A stretch of DNA of 64,000 nucleotides, from NCBI GenBank assembly GCA_037577475.1, contig CM075184.1:11551594-11615593 (forward strand), given 5' to 3'. Within the stretch, counting starts at the first letter, position 1. Every line of letters begins with the position of its first letter. Position numbers and translations under genes: made by a program. This document shows, one piece after another, positions 1 through 33,720 of the stretch. This DNA is from Chaunax sp. Z400. Its lineage: Eukaryota; Chordata; Actinopteri; Lophiiformes; Chaunacidae. The notes below the pieces were generated by a model. It searched no databases. It saw only the letters and a list, made by a program, of their open reading frames with translations, and had not been told where the DNA came from.

Positions 1-830
1 ATCCAGTCATATTCTGCAGGATCCCGCACTGGAAAATAAGTCTGAAAATGTTTCTGTAAGGCCCGAGATATGCATTTTCATACATGGGATCATTTTGTTC
101 TGCAACTTGCTGACCTCGAATGATTTCAGGCTTTAGATGAGTCTATATTCCACTCTTTCACTTGCTCCTCCCACATCTCCAGTTTTCTTGTGAATGATGT
201 GATTTTATCTGCCAGCTGTGGAAGGTGAGCGTTGGTGCCCTGCATCTGCAGGTTTAGCTCATTGAAAGTTTTCTGAAACCTGTATGCAAGTTTCATGAGG
301 AAGTTATTATTGTTGAACTTGTGGGCAAATTCATTACCCTCTTCCTCCAAGAAGATTCTGATCTCATTCCACAACTCAAACACCCTGGATAAAACCCTCC
401 CTCATGACAGCCATCGGGACTCACTGTGAAACAGAACAGCTGTGTGATCAGATCACATTTCTTCGCAAAGTGCGGAAAACATTCTGGCTTTGGTGGGTCT
501 TGTTTTGATGTAGTTTACTGTGGCAATAATATGGGTCATTACATTGTTCAGCTCGGGACTCAGCTGTTTAGAAGCTAGTGCCCCTCTGTGTATCATGCAG
601 TGTGTCCACTGCACACTGGGGGACACACACATTTGATCAAAAAAGCAACTCCTCCCTCAAATCGTTTGCATCAGTAAATCTGCTGTATGCTATCAATAAA
701 GTCTTTGTTACTGTCAGTCGCTTCATCCATCTGCAGAGCAAAATGGTTATTTCATATCCTGTCATTAAAGCTGCTCCTCTATATCTTTTGACATATGTCA
801 TAAATATGCCTCGCAATAGTATTGTTTGAC
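1..830 (-). pseudogene. hAT-family transposase remnant (ZBED/GTF2IRD2-like)
   Basis: Translation of the minus strand gives pieces of a hAT-type transposase in changing frames. Reading from about 800 down to 126 one sees QMDEATDSNKDF, then FTDANDLREELLF, LASKQLSPELNNVM, THIIATVNYIKTRPTKARMF, FHSESRWLS and finally a long open stretch, FELWNEIRIFLEEEGNEFAH, running to a stop near 126. This order matches the catalytic core of the domesticated and mobile ZBED5/GTF2IRD2/SCAND3-type hAT proteins. There are at least two in-frame stops (about 440 and 405) and a frameshift near 610-650, so it cannot be translated as one protein. The element continues past the left edge. It is a dead transposon, unrelated to mctp2 apart from lying in the intron upstream of its first visible exon. 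Confidence 0.8.
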
Positions 831-916
831 AGGGGAATAGCCTTTAGTTTGATATATAGTCTTTGATATATATGATATAGTTGAAACCATATCAATAGCG
901 AAAGGAAGTATTAAGT

Positions 917-1320
917 CTAGGGGTGTAACAGTACACAAAAATCACGGTTTGGAATGTACCTCAGTTTTGAGGTCACAGTACGGTACGTTTTCAGTACAGT
1001 GGAAAACATTTAAGATTTTTGTTTTTTTGTTTTTGTTTTTTTTTAATTCAAAACTGGTTAATTGAACAGACTATGGCTGTCTCTTATCTAAAAAAAAAAG
1101 AGTAAATTTTACAAAAGTAAAACAAAATAAACATTCTCTCAAATAAATAGAAATAATGAAATAAATATCCATTAAGGCGCAGCATGTAAAAAATTAACTG
1201 TGCTGTTGTAACTGTACTGTTATTGTATTCAAATTAACAACTTTCAGCTTTAAAAACCCAATATTTTCCTTTCACCAGCGCTAATCTACTGAAACAAACA
1301 AGTATGTGATACACTGAAAT
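917..1320. mobile_element. Non-coding hAT-type transposon end fragment
   Basis: Starting at AGGGGTGTAACAGTACAC, followed by alternating 'cacggt', 'ggtac' and 'cagtacggtacg' motifs and an A/T-rich tail with long T and A runs. This pattern resembles the terminal region of hAT-type DNA transposons common in fish genomes. No open frame and no clear partner terminus were found, so the right limit is approximate. The family assignment rests on recognition only. Confidence 0.45.
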
Positions 1321-1605
1321 AACGAAATGACTTTTTTAAGTACCCACAACCAAAACATGTTAAATCATGAATAACCATCATTTAGTTATAACATAGTCAT
1401 AACAGTCATTGGTGCATTTCAGAGTAAACAATGGTGTTGGTGAGATTATTTTGGGCATGATAGAAAACACCTGGCCAAGGCAATAAAATCCCAGGTCTAA
1501 TTAATTCCCTACTGAAACAGCTGATTATGCCACTGCTTCTGCAAAACTTAGGTGACCAGGCAATTGAGATGCTGATGGTCGGAACTTGGCAGACGTGTAG
1601 CACAG

Positions 1606-1850
1606 ATGTTACAGATGTTATGGCTCATTGCACAGTGGAGGCAGATCACATTTAGTGACAAGTCCAGATTTAATTTACGCAGAACTGATGGTTGTAGGCG
1701 TGTGTATCGTCACCGTGGGGAACACTATCCTGCCGCATACATCCAGGAACTGGACCGTTTTGGTGGTGGCGTCATGATGTGGGGAGTCATTGCTAATGGA
1801 TGGCGGTCAGACCTTGTCCACTATCCGTTACCGAGATACGGTCCCTTTTG
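1606..1850 (+). pseudogene. Tc1/mariner transposase fragment
   Basis: The plus strand reads QWRQITFSDKSRFNLRRTDG, then CRRVYRHRGEHY and DRFGGGVMMWGVIANGW. This is the DDE catalytic region of Tc1-like transposases: the first catalytic Asp in FSD-SRF, then the conserved GGG-MMWG block. A frameshift near 1815-1825 moves the next expected block (TIRYRDTV) into another frame, and nothing recognisable follows. The N-terminal DNA-binding half was not found. It is a degenerate fragment with no function expected. Confidence 0.8.
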
Positions 1851-3048
1851 ATAGCCTGGCTAGCCCATAATTATGCTGCCATAGGCAGACTTCCTACGGA
1901 GCTTCTGTCTCCTCCTCTCCCTCTGCTTCTCCTCACATTCATGTTACTAACTTGGTTTCTTAGCCGAAATCTTTGTGCTCTCTCGTCTCCAAGGTTCCCA
2001 TGGATTGTGGTTGGACTTAGTGCTGTGTTCCCATTTGGCACCCACTTATACTTTTATCGTTGTTAGTCATATTATTGCGTTCTTATTCTTATTTATTGGA
2101 TATGGTTTTAGTGGTTGTTTTTATGGATTCTACTATTTGCAATATTTCTTTCTTTTATTGTAGCTGGTGTTGTTGTTGCTGTACATGCTGTAGCTGTAGC
2201 TGTGTCTCTCTTCCTCTCTCCCCCCATCTCTCTCTCTCTCTAGCCCCCTTTACAAAGGCTGTTCAAGGCGGGACTGCTGCACATTTATTCCCCCGAGATA
2301 TTCTGTATAAACGCAATGAAGACATAGTGGGGTCTTTGTAGTAACAGCGCTTAATCGGACCTCTATGTAAACACGAGGCGGAGAGGCAGGACATGGTGAC
2401 GTTTTGACGATGTATTATGTGGCAGCCCACGAATGGAAGACTTAAAAAGGAGCTAGTAGCACATAGCAGCTAACTCAAAGAAGAAGAAAATCAACCGAAA
2501 ACTGGCGAGACAGCCCGAAGCCCATGAGAGTCTTACTGTCTGAGTAGAGGAGAATAGGTAACAGAGTAGGTGAATGAGTGTTAATCCATTGTATACAAAG
2601 CACTGCCCAACGCATGTGTAAGCGATTACACTGGACTTCAACGCTGCTGTGTTGTACATCACGCCTCTTGCTCGTGCCGGCTCACTATTTAAAATCACAC
2701 ACTGGAGTGGCGTGTGAACAAACATAAGGCGTTGTAGAGAAATGTCTTTGTTACGGCACCGATCTCTGTGTAAAAATGGCTTTTGTCTCTCTACCTCTTT
2801 TAACCATAACCAGTCAAGACAGAGGACCATCCACCTATAGGCGGGGTCTCCTGCGAGGTTTCTGCCTGTAAAAGGCAGTTTTATCCTTGCCACAGTCACC
2901 AAGTGCTTGCTCATGGGGTAATCCTAGATAACCAAGAAAGTAAAATAAAGTGTATGGTCTAGAACTGCGCTTTTGTAGAGTGCCATGAGATTTTATTGTG
3001 ATTTGGCACAAAATAAATAAAAATTGACTAAGAACATATTATTTTCAG
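1851..3048. other. Unassigned intronic DNA upstream of first visible mctp2 exon
   Basis: No supported gene. It holds a pyrimidine-rich tract with CTG/TTG and (CT)n runs at about 2160-2245 and then unclassified moderately GC-rich sequence. Short open frames here, including a 153-codon minus-strand one at 2453-2914, show no recognisable domain. It ends in the acceptor of the first visible mctp2 exon (TATTATTTTCAG). Confidence 0.5.
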
Positions 3049-25795
<22,747 letters not shown>

Positions 25796-26765
25796 AATGT
25801 TGAAGGACGGTTTGTGAATTGGACCTGATGCTGCTGTTTGTGGGCGTCCTTCCAAAAACCTGCTTCCAGAGGATTGTCGGTTTTTGGTGGTGTGTGGTAT
25901 GTTTGAATCTTAGTTCTTTGTGTCGATGCACAGTTTAGCCACGCTACTCGACCAGCACCTAAAAAAACAACCTGCCAACCAAAGAAGTTCATACAGAGGC
26001 CGCTGCAGAGATTACTCACCACACGAGTGGAAAGAAATGTGTTTATCTGGAACATTTTGTAATATTGTTTCCAAAGACTGTTTAATTATATGTACAGTTT
26101 GATCTTTAAAATTATTAATTAGAAGCTGCTTTATTTTAAAGCTCCTCGCCCCACTTTGTGAGACCAGCTGAAATGACTTTTTGTGTTGTACTGAATGTTT
26201 GCGTTAATGTGTAACATATATGTGTATATTTTTACACAATTTATGTTGACAGATGTGATGACATCAATTCCAAAATGGATTCTCCCCCATTCGAAAAAAG
26301 GGTCACTAACAAATACGAGTCATCATACCGTGTTTTCTTTGAAAATAATTATATTTTTGAGTACAAGATCTTTTTGTGTTTTAAAGTAGTGAATATAATA
26401 ATTTCTTTTTCAAAGTGAGCCTTTTATATGTCTGTATACAGCATCATATTGAAAGTTAAGCAAAGAAAGTTAAGTTTTGTGTATGATGTTCCTCTGTTTC
26501 TTATTTACCTTTAGAAAAGGAGAAAGGGCTATGTGCATAGGATATTGATACTTATTTTACTTAAGAAGTTATTTTTACATATAAAGATAAGTGCCTGTTT
26601 GTTTGTTTTTTAAATCATCCTACATGGAGGATGTGCTTTATGTTGGATATAAGTCTTCTGAGTAGAATGGGACCAGATCTGTACTCTTATTTTATTGATT
26701 ACAATCACTGATGAAGACTTTCTGTCTCATTTCTAAATGCAATAAATGCACACAATCATGTTCTG
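25796..26765 (+). other. mctp2: mctp2 3' UTR (predicted)
   Basis: Follows the TAA stop. The first AATAAA on this strand is at 26741-26746, in the context AATGCAATAAATGC, giving a 3' UTR of about 0.96 kb. The region is A/T-rich with no supported gene. Confidence 0.65.
26741..26746 (+). terminator. mctp2: Putative mctp2 poly(A) signal AATAAA
   Basis: Canonical hexamer, the first on the plus strand after the stop at 25795. A TG-rich segment (ATCATGTTCTGCCTCTGTCTC) lies within 30 bases downstream, as expected for a cleavage site. Confidence 0.6.
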
Positions 26766-27947
26766 CCTCTGTCTCAGCTCTGAACTGCGACTCTTTGAAT
26801 TCCACTGCACGCCATATTCGTCCTTTCTTTGCTGCAGGATTGTGGGCGTCTAACAGCAAGGTTTCCAAGCCCCCTGTCTTCATTAGGCTTTCATGAAGCG
26901 AGGCGAGGCTATGTGAGACCTCGCCGGCACCCGAGCTCCCTGCTGTGTTGATGGCCCTTGGGCGTTGCCGAGAGCAGGAGGACCTCGGCGACCTTCTCTT
27001 GGCTGCTGTGATGAGATGCCTGCAGCCAGCATCCTATCAAGCAGAGCAGCCAGACAAACCTCCGGTACCAGGCAACACAACACTCAGGAGCAGGAGGAGG
27101 ATTTTAAAACCAGCCACAAGCAACAACAGCGGCACCAATTTAAGGATTGGAGATTCAAAGTAGTTAAGATGTTGGCGGTCGGAGTAATACCCTGAGATTT
27201 GTGGCTTTTAAGTTAGAACGCGTGGGCTCTCAGTCTGCGATCTCTTAAATAAGAAATGAGGAAAATTGGAGGAGAACTCATGAAATGCAATAAGAATTGT
27301 GCCATTTTTGGATCACATGCTGTACAAATGTATTGCATGTGATAGTATTTGATGAGTAAACTGGTAGATGTCAACATTTTGAGTAACATTGATGTCTATT
27401 AACATTGTATTACTTGAGAAATAAACTCTATCCACTCAGTGAAGTATACAAATCTTACACAAAGCTCCACCATATGAAACAATTTCATGATTTGTTCAAT
27501 TGTCTTGAGAACAGTGGAGTGGAGAATGTGGCAGAAGATGACCTGTATATCTCCTCATCTAGTTCTAATGTTGACTTAGGTATCAATATTAATAACCCGC
27601 TGTCAAGGACACTGGAAGGACATCTCAATCTGACACTTATAGGCTTAGCATGAATATGTATAGGCAGTGAGACTCTTGAAAATTACCAAGTAAAATCATG
27701 GTTCACACGTGCGGACTAATGTGATGTGGCACATGCATTCTGATGAGCCACAAATATCACAGCTGATCGGTCTCAAAAGGCTTGTTATAACTCAATATCG
27801 GACCTGAGCATGTCCAGCTGTGTGTGTGTGTAGACCGAGGTGCAGCATGTGAAGCTCTGTAGAGGTTGTAATTGTCTATTATCCATCAACAGTGTTTATC
27901 AATGCAATAATAACAAGAATGGCTCACTGTAGAGCAGATGCCTTCAT

Positions 27948-28172
27948 CAAGGCCGAACAATCCAACATGTCTGTTTAGCCTGCCTCACCCATGCCCCACC
28001 TCTGCACAAAGTTTTTATGGAATTCATTTTTGTAGTTTTTGTGTAATTAGGAGAAATGGCCCATGCCCCATCCTGCAACCAAGGTTTTTGGACATCTGTC
28101 CAGTATTTTTTGCGTAATCCGTCTGACAACCGATCATCGGACACTGCTGAAAACGTAACCTGCTTGGTGGAG
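27948..28172 (+). repeat. Interspersed repeat family A, copy 3
   Basis: Reads CAAGGCCGAACAATCCAACA, then TGCCCCACCTCTGCACAAAG, 'tggacatctgtccagtattttttgcgtaatccgtctgac' and the end CCTGCTTGGTGGAGCTAAC. Same module order as the copies at 3560 and 43915. Confidence 0.65.
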
Positions 28173-28949
28173 CTAACTACATCCAGCATGGAACATTCGC
28201 GTGTGCGAGGAGATTGGATGGAGGGGTCTAATTGGCAACATGGTGTTTGACTGGTTCCCAACATAAATCATTGCCAGTGAGCAAACGGCAGAGCAGCAGG
28301 AAGCTGTTTTCACACTGACAGCAGGCTTGCTTGGTTGGTTGGTTTGCAGCTCACTTTGTCTCTATTTCTATGGCACTTCACCTTCAAATTCTGGCTTCTG
28401 GTGGAAACTGGGGGCATTGAATTCTAAGTATGAATTTTCATGAACAAGGTAAAGAGCATGGCATTGAGCACAAGTATGGTTAACCTTCACACAGGAAGCT
28501 GATTAGTTCAGAACAAAACACCATTCAGATGGCTTTGAGCCGCACAGTCATGTTTTCAGTAGATTCCAGAGTGTTAGGATCATTTCTGTAAATGTCTCTC
28601 TGTTTCCAAACATCACTCATCTAAAGAGGTGTCATTATCATCAAATTAGTCTGATAATGAGAATCATTGCTAACCTCTCACTAGCAACTGTTAAACTACA
28701 GATATTAAGTGAATAAGAGTATTTCACAAAATGATTATTCTTTTTTTTAATCAATGTGTTGTCTACAGTCCAACAGCACCAGGAATTATTTTATATCTGT
28801 GATCAACGGTTTCTCACAATTGCCCTATTCTTGTTCAACATTCCTTACTTTCAACAATGAGCATGATTTTGACCATGTGGATGGTTTACAAGCCCACCCA
28901 CCTCTCACCATAATGCTAACAATCCTTCAGGGAGTCTGGGTCTAGGTAA

Positions 28950-29081
28950 ATCACAGGCACAGTGTGTACTAGTGGGCTGCTGCCCAGAGGCTGTGTGGTG
29001 ACTGTTGTCCTGGAGCAGGACGACATCAAAGCCTCGATCCAGAAGAGCCTGAGGCTACGAACAGCCGACAGCTCTGACTGA
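28950..29081 (+). other. Orphan coding-like segment (possible terminal exon relic)
   Basis: A 43-codon open stretch follows a TAA at 28947 and ends at TGA 29079-29081. It reads GLLPRGCVVTVVLEQDDIK then ASIQKSLRLRTADSSD. The alternation of hydrophobic and charged residues and the GC content look coding, unlike the AT-rich flanks. A possible acceptor (CTGCTGCCCAG) ends at 28987. There is no ATG, no upstream partner exon that I can find, and no protein I recognise. It may be a retro-copied fragment of an unrelated gene. Confidence 0.3.
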
Positions 29082-29156
29082 CAGAGGAGACATCACACTG
29101 TTAAAAATTTGGCCTTTCTTTTTTAAAAATCTAAAAATGTGTAGAACATAAAATGT

Positions 29157-29405
29157 TGATATATAAAATAAATTATATTTATATATCATATATATATTAT
29201 TTATATATATTATATATTTATAATATATATATTAAATATATATGTAATGCATATATATCTAAATATTTATATATTATATATATAAAATATATATACATAT
29301 ATGTTTTATGTATGTATATATATGTATTTATGTATATATATATAATATATATATATATTTTATGTATGTATATTATTATATATATGTATATGTATATATA
29401 TATAA
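29157..29405. repeat. AT-rich low-complexity satellite (TATA/ATAT, TATG units)
   Basis: Almost entirely A and T with occasional TATGTATG units. Tyr/Ile-rich open frames across it are artefacts of the repeat. Confidence 0.95.
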
Positions 29406-31218
29406 TTGTTTTATCTTAAAATATCAAGTTTTTAAAAAGTGTACTTTTATAATTGGTAACAAATCCCTTGAAACTACCAAAGCTGTCAGTATTTTTGGGA
29501 CTCCCCAGCTTGTCTGTAGCTCTCAGTTCTGACTTTGACATGTATAGTTTCTGCTTCAAAAGCAAGGCGACATGCCCCAAGACAATGTACAAGAATATCA
29601 TAATATGACATACCCTTCTTTCCTTTGGTGAGCCTATAGCAGTACATATCGTTTTGGATCTATGCTGGAGAAGAGCACCAACCTTAAGAGTCACCTCTTT
29701 CCACGGGAAACTGAAAAATCAAGATTTGTGGAAAAAAAAACAATATCAAAAGGCACAACTACTCTTCATGGTTAATTCAGTTGTAACATTTGGTGAAGCT
29801 AGAATATGTAGTTTGCGAGATATGCTCCGGACAAAAAGTGATTACGGACATACTGACGACGATTTCCCCAAGACAGCTGACAGCTGTGCTCTGTAGCAAA
29901 CAAACTTTAGGGCATTTGTTATGGAGCATTTTCAGCCCTAGATAATTACAAATTCAATCCTCTAGTGCAGTGGTTCCCATTTGAAAATAAGAAACTGGAT
30001 TTTGCTGCAGTATTTTCGTCATTCACCTGAATTGTTGGTGTTTTAGTTTAGTTAAATCAGTAATTACCATGAAGAGGGGCTGAAGCTTAATTGTTTAACA
30101 ATTTAAATCATTTACAGTGTCTGTTAGCTCAGTGGAGGTCCTAGACCCTGAGAGGCCCCAGGCAAAGAAGGCCATCACTGCCTTCTTTTTCCTCTTGCTC
30201 TCTTTTCAGAATGCTTCAGTAGGTGTCCAAACTAACGATATTTCTGTTTTTTTTTTGGAGGGGCCCAAACATTTACCTGGTTGACCTCTCCAGACAGTGT
30301 GCCCCTGTATTAGCCTTTAACAACTTATCTATTATCTCTTAGCCGACGTTTTGTTAACTATTTCAAGCATTTATCCACCATGCTTCAAATTCTCTGCTTG
30401 TTAGCAGTTTTCACACCAGTTCAAGTTTTAGAACTGACCCCATACTGTATGTGGATAGTTTTGTCAAATGAAAGTTTTTTCTACATTGTCAAAAAATGTC
30501 CACATACCCCCTGCAGAAGTAGTGTTGGCCTACTTTGGAACCGATTCTTTTGGGAATCACTGATCTAGTATGGCAGCAGGACAGTGTATGTGGGACTGAC
30601 TTAAAATAAATGACAGTGTCCATGTTCACAGAACCAATGTGTTTCTATCAGTTGGTGAACAAAAATGGAGGTCTATGAATGAGCTATACAAGGCAACACT
30701 GACAATATTTGATCAATTCATTGTTGACTTGTTGAACAGTTCTAGACTTGTGCTTTTGGCAGAAATGTTCACAGGTTAGATATTTCTAAGTTTTATTCAC
30801 ATCATATTTATCCATGTTTGTGGACTTTGTTCCTCACTCTCTGACCCTCGCCAGAAATTAAAGCAATAGACGACCAAATTAAACAGAACCCAGAATGCTC
30901 TTGGTTTGAACATTGTTGGAAATATTGAAATTTGGGAAATTGTTAGTATACGACTCTACTAAATATTTTAGAGACATTTTGATGCGTAAATACTTTTTTA
31001 AGCATGAAGAGGTTGGATTGAGATTTTATTTTGCAAGTCAAAGCCTTATGCAGTTTTACAATTTTGACAATGTATGCGTGAGCTGATTTACATGAGTAAC
31101 TTAAGTTCTATAGGTGGCAATAAATGAATAAATGAGCAACAGAAACAAAACTTGATCACATGCTTAGGTATTATTACAAATAGTATGAGAGGTTTCACAT
31201 ATTCATTGAATTAAATAA

Positions 31219-31938
31219 TTAAAAGATTGTAAGATGACAACTTTGAGGGGTGATGGTTTCCTTCCCTTTGTTGATGGAGAAAGCTGTTCTTCCATAGTGC
31301 ATGATGGAGGTGTAGTCGTAGGGAGTGTTCAGGTTGTTGGTGGGCTGCCTGAAGAAGTTGTTGACCTTCTTGGGGTTGATGTTCTCCCAGTTGATCCTGA
31401 CATATTTGTCCCGGTCGCTCCTGCTTTGTTCATGATGGAAGCCCAGAGCGTGGTTGATCTCATGCTGGATGACGCCGTGGTAGAGGCAGCCCTTCCTTTT
31501 GAGAGAGAGCACCTGTCTGCCTCCCACTCTGCCTAGATAGGAGTAACACCCACCTCTGCTCTCAATGCTGATGTAGTTATACTCATTCTGATGGGGCACG
31601 AAGCGGATGCAAGTTAAACTATGGAAGGTCTCCATGGCGTCTTCAATCTTCTTCCTCTCTAAGCTGGTGAACTCACCGCTCACAGTGAAGGGGATCATCA
31701 CCGAGCCATTGGCAGCTTTCTTCCACAGGCAGTTTTGGTACCAGCAATTCATGGCGTTTCTGGTTCTGGGAGCCACCAGGTTTCCTTCCACCAGGAGCTC
31801 ATTGGTGTTGTTGGAGGTCAGAATCCTGGTGGTGATGTCGATGGTGTCTGGGACTTCTTCTCCTTCCTCCAGGAGAGGTTGAGCCTGACAGAGGCCGAGC
31901 AGAAGCAGCAACAGCAGCAGGCTGGCAAAGAGAGTCAT
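31219..31938 (-). CDS. Astacin-family metalloprotease, high choriolytic (hatching) enzyme-like, C-terminus replaced
   Basis: A single exon of 239 codons. Residues 1-19 form a signal peptide (Leu-rich, LGLCQAQ). A short propeptide ends near R60, before NAMNCWYQNC, the usual start of mature fish hatching enzyme. The zinc-binding motif HEINHALGFHHE is at 159-170 and the Met-turn SIMHY at 211-215, both intact. Fish HCE genes are intronless (established), so the lack of introns is normal. The enzyme class softens the egg envelope at hatching and is secreted by hatching-gland cells. Oddity: after KETITP the protein reads QSCHLTIF and stops, lacking the roughly 30-residue end with the GQRQG-like segment and final Cys that pairs with C110. 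It may be a recent pseudogene or a divergent copy. A TATA box lies 75 bases upstream. Confidence 0.85.
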   Translation of the reverse strand: MTLFASLLLLLLLLGLCQAQPLLEEGEEVPDTIDITTRILTSNNTNELLVEGNLVAPRTRNAMNCWYQNCLWKKAANGSVMIPFTVSGEFTSLERKKIEDAMETFHSLTCIRFVPHQNEYNYISIESRGGCYSYLGRVGGRQVLSLKRKGCLYHGVIQHEINHALGFHHEQSRSDRDKYVRINWENINPKKVNNFFRQPTNNLNTPYDYTSIMHYGRTAFSINKGKETITPQSCHLTIF

Positions 31939-32012
31939 CTTCAGGGTCAGTCTGGAGCTGCTGTGTAGAGACTTCTTGAAGCTTGATGTTTGACTCCGTT
32001 CAGTCCAGGGTC

Positions 32013-32018
32013 TTTATA
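32013..32018 (-). promoter_or_regulatory. TATA box of the astacin-like gene
   Basis: The minus strand reads GAGAGTATAAAGACC, 75 bases upstream of the ATG at 31938. That predicts a transcription start near 31985 and a 5' leader of about 45 bases. Its presence argues against a simple promoterless retrocopy. Confidence 0.65.
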
Positions 32019-32236
32019 CTCTCCTCTACAGGTGTGTCTGCAGGAGGATTATGGGTTGAGGTTCACACTGCTGGGCCTAAATAAACCAAAACTCCTCAGA
32101 CAAACCTTCTTCTTCAACATAATATCTAATCCCCCAGAAGTGTCTGTCCATATTGTTAAATATTGGAAGCTCATCTTGTCTTATTTCCTATTGTTTTACA
32201 AATGGCTTTTTTTTTCAAACTTTACCAAAGAATATA

Positions 32237-32314
32237 CAGTACCAGTCAAAACTTTGGACACAGTTTCCCATTCAAGTTGATGGGAAGGTATGTCCAAACT
32301 ATTGACTGGTACTG
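32237..32314. mobile_element. 78-bp foldback Tc1-type MITE, copy 1
   Basis: Begins CAGTACCAGTCAAAACTTTG and ends with the inverse, ATTGACTGGTACTG, flanked by TA on each side (32235-32236, 32315-32316). The ends equal the Tc1-type terminus 'cagtaccagtcaaaagtttggacac'. Almost the whole element is one inverted repeat around a short centre. Confidence 0.8.
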
Positions 32315-32929
32315 TATGTTAAAATTAAATTTGTGTGACCCAAATACTGTTCCTTCACTCTCTGATGACCTGCGTAATTGAGATCCCTGCGCTCCTTTTA
32401 TGACAAGCTGTTGAAGTTGTAGAAAAAGCTGCGTGTCCCTTTGTGAGGATGATCGACGGCCTATTGAAACTCTTGCATATGTAGGGGATGTTAATAGGTT
32501 CCTGTGGGACATGTTGCTGTGGCCGTGCCCGAGACGACTCCCCAGTAAAAAAAAGATGAATACTAAATTGTATGAAACAGCACAAGCTATTGTTCAAACC
32601 CGTCATGCATCCCTGTCCATCAGGGACACTTAGAAGGTATCCAGTAAAATGTGTTCACTGATTCACACATGCTAATTTATTTTGCATTTCTCTAGTTTTC
32701 TATTTTTATCTTGTTTAAAAAGATAATTAGGCAAAGTCAAAAAATGTTTTTCAGTTCAGATATCATTTATTGGTATTTAATGATGTTCCTCTTGTCTCAG
32801 GGAAATATGGACTCTAATTAGTTCAATACAATTTAAAATATAAACCGAGTGTATCTCCTTTGAATCCTGGCCTCAAATAAAGTGTAAAGATGAATTGTGA
32901 AAAGAATGTGTGTTTTCTCTCAAACGCTC

Positions 32930-33720
32930 CCCCCCTCCACCCCTCAATCTCATCAGCCACCGTGATTAAGTTTTGGCATTGGGGATTGTGCTGTCTTTTT
33001 GGAGAGATATTTCAGCTGCATTTCTGACACTCTGAAAGGAGAGGAAGATAAAGGAGGCGTCGGGGAAAAAACCCCTTCCCGTTGTGTGAGTCCTAGAGAG
33101 GGCCTTGAACCCTGCCATTCACGCCTTTCTCTCCATCAGCTGAGTCTAATTGCCAGAGAGGACAGGAGACCCCAGGCCTGATCGTTCCTTATCCTCTTTA
33201 GCGCTTTCAGGCGAGTGAAAGGCGAGCTTCTGCTTTTGATCTTTTCTCTGATTCGCTTTTTCTTCTCTGTCATCCCTACCATCCTCTCCTCAGGAGTGAC
33301 ACCAGCTCCTTTCACTGCTGCCCTCGTCTCCATCTGCCCAAAATAATGACCAAGGCCCAGGCATTATTAAACAGAGGTGGAGAAGGGAGGTCAGCACTGG
33401 GAGAGGGAGGTCTGGGTGAGGACTCCAAACTCGTCTAAGAAGGGGTGCCCCTATTTCAAATCTACTCGGTAGCCTCTCTGTGTTCCCCTAAATTTGTCCC
33501 TTACAGTTTTCATGGCCTTCGCTTGGAGAAAGCCCATTCTTTAACACACCACGGACGTGAAGGCTCGTCCTTTCCCAGAGACGCAGCTACAATAAGACCC
33601 CAGGCTGCTTGAGACAATGGCGCCTGTGTGATCTCTCAGCCAGACTCGGGATGAGACGATGCCTTCCTTGCCAGTCCCATGGGAGGGTAGACCCAGTGGT
33701 CATTGTTGACAGCTAATGGA
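32930..33720. promoter_or_regulatory. Candidate conserved non-coding block
   Basis: Repeat-free, higher GC than its flanks. It has features common in developmental enhancers: CCGTGATTAAGTTTTGGCAT, 'gctgagtctaattgcc', and short motifs such as GATAA and TAATTG. This is inference from texture only; no alignment was possible. Confidence 0.3.

Larger units (their letters stand above)
26766..31218. other. Intergenic region between mctp2 and the astacin-like gene
   Basis: Contains a family A repeat (27948-28172), an orphan coding-like segment (28950-29081) and an AT microsatellite (29157-29405). The rest, including 29410-31200, shows no gene, tRNA or named repeat that I can support. Confidence 0.5.

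Noticed and set aside
2453..2914. 153-codon minus-strand frame
   Set aside because: No domain recognised, no signal of codon bias, and it lies in repeat-like intronic DNA; left unassigned.
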